From: Gemmatimonadota bacterium
GTDB taxonomy: Bacteria; Gemmatimonadota; Gemmatimonadetes; Longimicrobiales; Gaopeijiaceae
Length of the DNA: 6,289 nucleotides
Direction: 5' to 3'
Assembly (NCBI GenBank): GCA_002731735.1
Contig: PCCM01000077.1
Span: 1 to 6,289, forward strand
Below are positions 1-5,695 of the stretch, piece after piece. Each line of letters opens with the position of its first letter. Position 1 is the stretch's first letter. Below the pieces are notes generated by a model. It saw nothing but the letters and a program-made list of their open reading frames with translations. It ran no database searches and was not told where the DNA came from. Made by a program: the position numbers and the translations under genes.

Positions 1-622
1 CCAAGAGGAACGGTTGGAGGAGGCCGAGGAGCATCTCCGCGAAGCGGTCGCTCTCTTCCCGGAATACGGAGGGACGGGCAGTCCGTATTGGTACCTCGCT
101 CAGCTTCATCAGCAACGAGAGGAAACCGAAGAGGCCGTCGACGCCCTCGAGCACCTCACGGCGCTGAACGAGAGCCATTACGAAGCGTTTCTCCAACTGG
201 CCGAGCTGAAGACCGAGTTGGGCGACACCCAGGGCGCCGCCGAGGCAATGGACGCGGCCGTTCTCATCTACCCCTACGAAGTCGAACTTCACGACCGCCT
301 GGCAGAAGCTCACGAGGCACGTGGCGACGCGATCGGTACAGTGCGGGAGCGGAGAGCCATCCTTGCGCTGGAGCCGGCGGATTTGGCGGGGGCTTACTAC
401 AACCTCGCTGTCGCCTACAACACGGCCGGCGATCCGACTCAAGCCCGGCAATCGGTTCTCAGGGCCCTCGAGATCGCGCCGAACTTCTCCGCCGGACTGG
501 AGCTACTTCTCGACCTCAGAAGTGGTGCTCCTGGCGGTGCTCCTCCGGAGCCACAAGCTGCCGGTGCGACTGCACCACAGACGGATGGAGCAGTGTCCCC
601 TGCTGGCGCACGCTCGAGGTGA
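1..622 (+). CDS. Tetratricopeptide repeat protein, C-terminal part (5' end outside window)
   Basis: The reading frame is open from the first bases (first full codon at 2), so the gene starts upstream; the TTG at 14 is only the first start-like codon and probably not the real start. About 206 residues are visible. Counting from the TTG, at least four consecutive 34-residue TPR units can be seen at roughly 23-56, 57-90, 91-124 and 126-159, with the usual pattern of small and aromatic residues (YWYLAQLH, AFLQLAELKTELGD, AYYNLAVAYNTAGD, and A-x-x-x-P endings such as ALEIAP). TPRs are protein-protein interaction scaffolds, so a partner-binding role is inferred. The last 30 or so residues (171-202) are a Gly/Ala/Pro-rich tail with no repeat. 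The stop TGA overlaps the GTG start of the DUF4159 gene, which suggests translational coupling. What lies N-terminal (signal peptide, peptidase or other domain) is unknown. TPR proteins also occur in Bat operons (BatC, BatE), but no one-to-one assignment is possible. Confidence 0.85.
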   Translation, partial: QEERLEEAEEHLREAVALFPEYGGTGSPYWYLAQLHQQREETEEAVDALEHLTALNESHYEAFLQLAELKTELGDTQGAAEAMDAAVLIYPYEVELHDRLAEAHEARGDAIGTVRERRAILALEPADLAGAYYNLAVAYNTAGDPTQARQSVLRALEIAPNFSAGLELLLDLRSGAPGGAPPEPQAAGATAPQTDGAVSPAGARSR

Positions 623-1419
623 GCGGCCCGTTCTCTCTGCCCCTACTGGGTTTCGTCACGGCTTCAGTGCTCACCGGGTCGGTCGCGGCCGCTCACGTCA
701 CTCATTCCGGGATCCACGCGGGAGATCCGCCCAGCAGTATCCAAGAAGCGAACGTACCATACGACGGCCACTTCACGTTCGCACGTATCCGTTTCGGGGT
801 AGCGCTCAACAGGAACTTCGGAGGCCGGGGGAGCAGAGGACTGCCGCCATGGGCTCATGACTACCCCCGGGCGGAACTGAACTTCATGAACATCCTTCGT
901 GAGACGACTTACCTCCAGCCGTATATGGATGGCGGGAATATCTTTGCTACGGACGACCCGGCACTGACCCGCTTCCCACTTGCGTACATTTCCGAACCCG
1001 GGTTTTGGAATCCGTCGGAATCCGAGGTCGAAGGGCTCAGAAACTACCTCCTCAAGGGGGGCTTTCTGATCGCCGACGACTTTCGTGGCCCCGATTGGTT
1101 CAACTTCAACGCCCAGGTGCAACGAGTGATCCCGGGCGCCGAGTTCGTCGAACTTGACGAATCCCATGGGATTTTCGACTCTTTTTTCCGGATCGAGTCG
1201 CTGAAAGACCTTGTGTCCCCTACCTTCGCGGTGGTACCCGCGTACTTTGGGCTCTACGAAGCGAACGATCCGGACCGGCGCTTGATGGTTATCGCCAACT
1301 ATAACAACGATATCGGAGAATACTGGGAGTACTCTGGCACGGGGTGGTATCCGATCGACCTGTCCAACGATGCGTACAAATTGGGTGTCAATTATGTCAT
1401 CTACGCGATGACACACTGA
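619..1419 (+). CDS. DUF4159 domain protein, probably exported
   Basis: This 266-residue protein matches the DUF4159 family as I know it: an early FTFARIRFG strand (about 52-60), WAHDYPRAELNF (78-89), FPLAYISEPGFW (119-130), a GGFLIADDF segment (147-155) and a C-terminal LGVNYVIYAMTH. The domain is thought to have a class I glutamine amidotransferase-like (flavodoxin-like) fold; I see no catalytic Cys-His-Glu triad and its activity is unknown. I chose the GTG at 619 because it forms a GTGA overlap with the upstream stop and gives a hydrophobic N-terminus (residues 5-25, ending AAA before H26) that looks like a signal peptide, although the n-region has no Lys or Arg. The next in-frame start, GTG at 667, would destroy that segment. 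The frame is open much further upstream (from 88), but that part is Arg/Ser/Pro-rich and is a shadow of the TPR gene. In some alphaproteobacteria DUF4159 is fused to a BatA-like protein; here it is separate but in the same cluster. A periplasmic location is inferred. Confidence 0.85.
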   Translation: MSGPFSLPLLGFVTASVLTGSVAAAHVTHSGIHAGDPPSSIQEANVPYDGHFTFARIRFGVALNRNFGGRGSRGLPPWAHDYPRAELNFMNILRETTYLQPYMDGGNIFATDDPALTRFPLAYISEPGFWNPSESEVEGLRNYLLKGGFLIADDFRGPDWFNFNAQVQRVIPGAEFVELDESHGIFDSFFRIESLKDLVSPTFAVVPAYFGLYEANDPDRRLMVIANYNNDIGEYWEYSGTGWYPIDLSNDAYKLGVNYVIYAMTH

Positions 1420-1424
1420 GTGGC

Positions 1425-1458
1425 GCCGTGATCGACCGGGTGCCGTAATCGACCCGGA
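1425..1458 (+). repeat. Imperfect 17-base tandem repeat with overlapping hairpin in the only intergenic gap
   Basis: GCCGTGATCGACCGGG (1425-1440) is followed at once by GCCGTAATCGACCCGG (1442-1457): 14 of 16 bases match at a period of 17. The same stretch also holds a perfect 6-bp inverted repeat, CCGGGT (1436-1441) and ACCCGG (1452-1457), with a 10-base loop. There is no run of T after the stem (the sequence continues AATGTTAGGG), so it is not a standard intrinsic terminator. It sits 5 bases after the DUF4159 stop and 59 bases before the MoxR start. It could be an operator, an RNA stability or attenuation element, or chance. The rest of the gap (1420-1517) shows no convincing -35/-10 pair. 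Confidence 0.4.
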
Positions 1459-1504
1459 ATGTTAGGGAACCACATCAATGAGCCAACGACCGCACGGCGG
1501 CCTC

Positions 1505-1511
1505 GAGGGAG
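1505..1511 (+). promoter_or_regulatory. Ribosome binding site of the MoxR ATPase gene
   Basis: GAGGGAG lies six bases before the ATG at 1518, a good Shine-Dalgarno match and spacing. It fixes the start: an in-frame TGA at 1479-1481 blocks any longer protein, and no other in-frame ATG, GTG or TTG lies between it and 1518. It is the clearest ribosome binding site in the window, as expected for the only gene here that does not follow closely on or overlap its upstream neighbour. Confidence 0.7.
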
Positions 1512-1517
1512 CACGAA

Positions 1518-2630
1518 ATGGCGTTCAAGGAAGAGCAGGAAGTTGCAAAAGTCGAAACAGTAGACGGGGCTGAAACGGAAGGCGAAGCTGAGGAAGTCGA
1601 CGCCCCCAAAACGGCTGCCCTCGAGAGTGCGGACGACATAGACCTCGCGGATCGAATGAAGGCGGGGCGTCAGGAGATCATAAACGAGGTCCGGAAGCTC
1701 ATAATCGGGCAGGAGGAGGTCATCGAGCAGATGCTTCTTTCTCTCTTCGTGGGTGGCAACAGCCTGCTGCTCGGTGTTCCCGGGCTAGCCAAGACCTTGT
1801 TGATTCACACGGTCGCCGAAGTCCTCGACCTCAAGTTCTCGCGAATCCAGTTCACTCCGGACGTGATGCCGTCGGACATCACCGGTACCGACATCATCCA
1901 GGAAGACGCGGAAACGGGTCGCCGCAGCATGGTGTTCGCCCCGGGACCGATTTTTGCGAACATTGTGCTCGCCGATGAGATCAATCGCACGCCGCCAAAG
2001 ACGCAGTCAGCACTCCTCGAGGCGATGCAGGAGCACCGTGTTACGGTTCAGGGAACCACGTATGTGCTCGAAGAGCCCTTCTACGTGTTCGCCACCCAGA
2101 ACCCCATCGAACTCGAGGGCACGTACCCTCTACCGGAGGCGCAGCTCGACCGCTTCATGTTCAAGATCATCATGGACCATCTCGAGGTAGATGATGAGAT
2201 GGAGGTGGTGCGCACGACGACCGGAATCCTGGATCCCGACTTCAAGCACACGGTCACGGGCCCGGACCTCATCGCGTTCCAGAGGCTCGTGCGAATGGTA
2301 CCTGTCCCCGACGCGGCAATGCGTTATGCGGTCGACCTCGTTCGGACCACCCGCCCGAGTCCCAACGGAGCCACTCCGGATTTCATCAACAAGTGGGTCG
2401 CCTTCGGAGCGAGCGTCCGGGCCGCCCAATATCTCATTCTGGGGGGGAAGGCTCGTGCCATCACAAAGGGACGTTACAACGTTAGCTTCGAAGACATCCG
2501 GGCGCTCGCCCACCCGGTTCTGAGGCACAGGATTCTCACCAACTTCCACGCCGAGTCCGAGGGCGTGACCACCGCCGAACTGGTCGACCAGCTTCTCGAG
2601 GCCGTGCCTGTACCCTCGTCGGGCCTGTAG
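1518..2630 (+). CDS. moxR: MoxR-family AAA+ ATPase
   Basis: This 370-residue protein is a MoxR-type AAA+ ATPase, a chaperone-like motor that works with VWA-domain partners. Walker A is GVPGLAKT at 86-93 (K92, T93). Walker B is IVLADE at 149-154 (D153, E154), followed by the family's INRTPPKTQSALLEAMQE segment. Sensor 1 is FATQNP (191-196, N195), and LPEAQLDRF (205-213) carries the likely arginine finger R212. The sensor 2 helix begins GASVRA (297-302, R301), where most relatives I recall have Pro in place of V300. The helical lid runs from about 285 to 365 and ends AHPVLRHRILTNF. All catalytic residues are present, so ATP hydrolysis is expected. The first 45 residues are an Asp/Glu-rich, probably disordered tail not typical of shorter MoxR proteins; the conserved part starts near residue 48. 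The DUF58 gene follows after 12 bases, the classic MoxR-DUF58 pairing. Location is cytoplasmic. The substrate complex is unknown; the name is a family name, not proof of a methanol dehydrogenase role. Confidence 0.95.
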   Translation: MAFKEEQEVAKVETVDGAETEGEAEEVDAPKTAALESADDIDLADRMKAGRQEIINEVRKLIIGQEEVIEQMLLSLFVGGNSLLLGVPGLAKTLLIHTVAEVLDLKFSRIQFTPDVMPSDITGTDIIQEDAETGRRSMVFAPGPIFANIVLADEINRTPPKTQSALLEAMQEHRVTVQGTTYVLEEPFYVFATQNPIELEGTYPLPEAQLDRFMFKIIMDHLEVDDEMEVVRTTTGILDPDFKHTVTGPDLIAFQRLVRMVPVPDAAMRYAVDLVRTTRPSPNGATPDFINKWVAFGASVRAAQYLILGGKARAITKGRYNVSFEDIRALAHPVLRHRILTNFHAESEGVTTAELVDQLLEAVPVPSSGL

Positions 2631-2642
2631 GCGAACCCGCAG

Positions 2643-3566
2643 ATGGCGGTCAGAGAACGGTCGAGTATTCACGGCGCTGATACGCAGTTCCTCGATCCGT
2701 CCGTATTGAGCCGGATCGGGAACCTGGAGTTGTTGGCCCGCACCGTCGTCGACGGTTTCCTCCAGGGTATTCACAGATCACCGCACCTGGGAATGTCGCT
2801 CGACTTCGCCGAGCACCGGGAATACATGCGTGGCGACGACATCCGGCGCATCGACTGGAGGCTCTTCGCTCGCACAGACCGTTTTTACGTAAAGCTGTTC
2901 GAGGCGGAGACGGCCGCAGATTTCATGGTCGCCCTCGACATCTCCAAGTCCATGAGTTTCGGTACTCACTCGGTCACCAAACTGGACTATGCCCGTTACC
3001 TTGCGGCGGCACTTTCTTTCTTTTCCCAAAAGCAGAGAGATCGGGTGGGCCTCGCGACCTTCGACCATGAGATCGTGGAGTACATACCTCCATCCACCCG
3101 CCATCTACAGCGCGTTCTGCACACGCTGGTCAACGCAGAACCCGGGCGACCCGGAGTCCTCCGTGACCCACTCATGTCATTGGGCGACAACCTCCATCAT
3201 CGTGGCATCACTCTCATCATTTCAGATTTCTACGAAGAGCCGGAGCAGGTGATCGACGCGATTCGACACCTCAGGGCTCGCGGCCACGACGTGATCGTAT
3301 TTCATGTACTCGACCCCGCCGAACTCGAGTTCCCGTTCGAGAGTGCCGCGAGTTTCAGGGATATGGAGAGCGCAGAAATGATCCCGATCGTGCCCGATAA
3401 ACTCGTAGCGGAATACCGTGCCCGCATCAGCGAACACACCGAGGAGTTGGCGCAACTCTTCACGGGGAGCAGAATCGACTACACCGTGGTCGACACGTCG
3501 AAACCGCTGGATTACGCGCTCTTCCAGTACCTGACGAGCCGCGAGAAAATGGCCAGGGTGCGCTGA
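2643..3566 (+). CDS. DUF58 protein with VWA-like domain, MoxR partner
   Basis: This 307-residue soluble protein has the DUF58 signature EHREYMRGDDIRRIDWRLFA (57-76) followed by RTDRFYVKLFEAET (77-90). After it comes a VWA-like domain with first metal-site motif DISKS (D99, S101, S103) and a later LIISDF strand (D195). Unlike many DUF58 proteins it has no N-terminal membrane helices, so it is probably cytoplasmic. DUF58 proteins are regularly encoded next to MoxR ATPases and are thought to act as their adaptors or effectors; no enzymatic reaction is known. The MIDAS threonine, expected near residue 171 by alignment to the BatA-like neighbour, appears to be Gly (PGVLRDPL), so metal binding may be altered. 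The ATG at 2643 lies 12 bases after the moxR stop with no strong Shine-Dalgarno sequence, so coupled translation is likely. It is a good start because FLDPSVLSRIGNLELLARTV, typical of the family N-terminus, begins at residue 16. The stop overlaps the next start as TGATG. Confidence 0.92.
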   Translation: MAVRERSSIHGADTQFLDPSVLSRIGNLELLARTVVDGFLQGIHRSPHLGMSLDFAEHREYMRGDDIRRIDWRLFARTDRFYVKLFEAETAADFMVALDISKSMSFGTHSVTKLDYARYLAAALSFFSQKQRDRVGLATFDHEIVEYIPPSTRHLQRVLHTLVNAEPGRPGVLRDPLMSLGDNLHHRGITLIISDFYEEPEQVIDAIRHLRARGHDVIVFHVLDPAELEFPFESAASFRDMESAEMIPIVPDKLVAEYRARISEHTEELAQLFTGSRIDYTVVDTSKPLDYALFQYLTSREKMARVR

Positions 3567-3568
3567 TG
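3555..3568 (+). promoter_or_regulatory. Ribosome binding site and TGATG stop-start overlap between DUF58 and batA-like genes
   Basis: AGGG at 3555-3558 lies seven bases before the ATG at 3566. That ATG shares its A with the TGA stop of the DUF58 gene (3564-3566). A one-base stop-start overlap is a common sign of termination-reinitiation coupling, keeping the two products in a fixed ratio. The binding site itself lies inside the DUF58 coding sequence. Confidence 0.6.
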
Positions 3569-5695
3569 GGCCTTCTCGCTCCCCTCTTTCTGCTTGGCCT
3601 CGCCGGCCTGGTGGTGCCGATCGTCGTCCACCTGACTGAGCGACAGCGCCGCGAAGTGGTGGACTTCCCGTCCTTGATGTTCCTCAGGAAGATCCCTTTC
3701 CGATCGAGCCGGCGTAAGAAGATCCACCACTGGGCGCTGTTGGCGGTCCGGGCTCTGGCATTGGCACTACTGGTGGCCGCATTTAGCCGCCCATTCTTCG
3801 ACAACGATGTCGGGGGGATCGGCACAACGCTTGGACCCCGCGAAGTTGTCGTAGTATTGGACCGATCGTACTCGATGGGTTATGGCGACCGCTGGGAGCG
3901 GGCCAAGACTCAGGCTCGACAGGTCTTCGAGGGCCTGGACGTTCAAGATCGCGCCAGCCTCGTCCTGATGTCGAAGGGCGCAGAAGCGCTCCTTCGGGCC
4001 ACCTCGGATCGGGGTCGCCTGCTTGCCGGCCTGAACGAGACCGATCTGAGCGCGGACGGGACCCTATACGGCCCGGCCCTGAAGTTGGCTCAGACGATCT
4101 TGGAAGAGTCCGAGCAACCGAACCGGGAGGTCGTCATCATCAGCGACTTCCAACGCTCCGGGTGGAACGGCGACGAGGGCGTGGCCTTTCCAGCTGGAAC
4201 GCTGGTGAGCCCTGTGCTGATTTCCGATGAAACGACACCGAATGCCTCGGTGGCGTCGTTGATCCTCCGACGAGATTTCTTCTCCGGCCAGGAACGCATG
4301 ACGGCAGAAGCCCGGGTGGTCCGCCGCCAGGGGGACGCACCGGAAGAGCGAACGATCGTGCTCGAATTGGATGGGCAGGAGACTCAGACCCAGACCGTGT
4401 CCCTGGACCCGACTGGCTCGGCAGTGGTCACCTTCGAGCCTTTCACGCTCTCCGACATGTATACCCTCGGTTCGATCCGGCTCGATTCCGATGCACTTCC
4501 CCAAGACGATGAACTCCACTTCGTGCTTTCGCCCGGGAGGGCCATGCGGACACTCGTGTTGGAGGGTGCCAACCCGAGGCAAGATGCCAGCTTCTATCTC
4601 GAAACCGCGCACATCAGCGAGGAGGCGTCCTTCGAGATCGAGGTGAGGCGTTCAACCTCCGTCTCAGATGCCGATTTGGCGTCGACCGACGTGGTCATTC
4701 TTAATGACATCCCGTTCCCACAGGGCGCCGCCGCCGACCGCCTCCGCGCGTTCGTGGAGGGGGGCGGGGGACTCTTGCTCATCCTCGGGGCGCGGAGCGA
4801 ATGGCGGACCGGGCTCGAAGAGATACTTCCCGGACGCACCGGCTCCGCCATGGATCACTCGAGGGGAGCGGTTCGACTGGGCCGCCTCGAACGTTCGCAT
4901 CCCGTGTTCGAATCCTTTGCTGGACCCCGGAGCGGTGACTTCGCGCGGGCGAGGTTCTTCATGTCGCGGGACTTGGAACTGGGTCCGGAGGGACAAGGGA
5001 TCGCATGGTTCGACGACGGGTCGGTCGCGCTTGCCGAACGGCGCCTGGGGGAGGGGACTGTCCTCGTCTGGACCAGCAGGATGGACAGATTCTGGAACGA
5101 TCTGGCGGTTCAGCCGGTATTTCTTCCGTTCGTCCACGGGTTGGTGCGCCATCTTGCCGGGTACAGGGAGCGGATACCCTGGTTCACCGCCGGTCAGGTT
5201 CTCGACATCGCTGATCCCGCGGGCCTCGTGTTTGTCGCGGACCGGGAAAGCGAGCTACCGCCCGACGTGGATTTGGTCGCGCTGACACCGAGTGGTGGAA
5301 GTGTGACCTTGCCCGCGACGGCCGGACCTCGTTTCTTGGAGCTTGAGCAGCAAGGGTTTTACCCAGTTCGGCCACCGGGTATGAATCCGGAACGTCCCCT
5401 CACGGTGGCGGTAAACGTGGACGTAGCGGAGTCTGAGTTGGAAGCCATGGATCCCGAGGAATTGGCCGCGGCCGTGGCTCCTCGGGACACGGACGTCGTG
5501 ATAGGGGCTGGCGGAGAGACACTTTCGGTCGAAATGCAGGCGAGGAACCAGGAGCGGCGCCAGTCTCTGTGGCGCCTCCTGATGGTGGCCGCACTGGTGC
5601 TGTTGTTGATTGAAACCGGGATTTCTAACTGGATTTCTCGTGCGACGGCAACGAGTTTTGAGCATGGGGGGAGTTATGTACCGAGCAACACATGA
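3566..5695 (+). CDS. BatA-like membrane protein: VWA domain plus amidotransferase-like domain
   Basis: This 709-residue protein opens with a typical BatA N-terminus: membrane helix 1 at about 3-22, a basic loop containing DFPSLMFLRKIPFRSSRRKK (33-52), and helix 2 at about 56-74. A VWA domain follows (about 92-220) with a complete metal-site set: DRSYS (D99, S101, S103), T166 in DGTLYGPAL, and D194 in VVIISDF. Residues about 230-325 look like a beta-rich domain. Residues 326-540 resemble a class I glutamine amidotransferase-like fold: RTLVLEG, then DVVILNDIPF and a Gly-rich FVEGGGGLLLILGA; I see no catalytic triad. A final helix lies at about 669-686 with a short tail. By the positive-inside rule the 23-55 loop is cytoplasmic, which would put the VWA and following domains in the periplasm. 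It is much longer than classical BatA (about 330 residues) and belongs to the large form found with MoxR, DUF58 and DUF4159 genes. The role is probably assembly or binding of envelope partners; no target is visible. Confidence 0.9.
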   Translation: MGLLAPLFLLGLAGLVVPIVVHLTERQRREVVDFPSLMFLRKIPFRSSRRKKIHHWALLAVRALALALLVAAFSRPFFDNDVGGIGTTLGPREVVVVLDRSYSMGYGDRWERAKTQARQVFEGLDVQDRASLVLMSKGAEALLRATSDRGRLLAGLNETDLSADGTLYGPALKLAQTILEESEQPNREVVIISDFQRSGWNGDEGVAFPAGTLVSPVLISDETTPNASVASLILRRDFFSGQERMTAEARVVRRQGDAPEERTIVLELDGQETQTQTVSLDPTGSAVVTFEPFTLSDMYTLGSIRLDSDALPQDDELHFVLSPGRAMRTLVLEGANPRQDASFYLETAHISEEASFEIEVRRSTSVSDADLASTDVVILNDIPFPQGAAADRLRAFVEGGGGLLLILGARSEWRTGLEEILPGRTGSAMDHSRGAVRLGRLERSHPVFESFAGPRSGDFARARFFMSRDLELGPEGQGIAWFDDGSVALAERRLGEGTVLVWTSRMDRFWNDLAVQPVFLPFVHGLVRHLAGYRERIPWFTAGQVLDIADPAGLVFVADRESELPPDVDLVALTPSGGSVTLPATAGPRFLELEQQGFYPVRPPGMNPERPLTVAVNVDVAESELEAMDPEELAAAVAPRDTDVVIGAGGETLSVEMQARNQERRQSLWRLLMVAALVLLLIETGISNWISRATATSFEHGGSYVPSNT

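Noticed and set aside
88..618. Long in-frame upstream extension of the DUF4159 reading frame
   Set aside because: The extra 177 residues are Arg/Ser/Pro/Gly-rich without domain character and lie over the well-formed TPR gene in another frame; the GTG at 619 gives a signal-like N-terminus and a stop-start overlap.
664..1416. 250-residue open frame on the minus strand opposite DUF4159
   Set aside because: It is the antisense shadow of a high-GC gene whose sense product has clear family motifs; the antisense product shows no recognisable motif or ribosome binding site support.
1436..1457. Possible intrinsic terminator after the DUF4159 gene
   Set aside because: The stem is only 6 bp and there is no T-run after it; kept only as a repeat/hairpin.
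1478..1520. Possible small gene starting at the ATG at 1478 in the gap
   Set aside because: It has no ribosome binding site and runs into the moxR coding region in another frame; the moxR start has the good binding site.
2130..2774. 214-residue minus-strand frame across the moxR/DUF58 junction
   Set aside because: It spans two well-supported sense genes and has no recognisable domain; long antisense frames are expected at this GC content.
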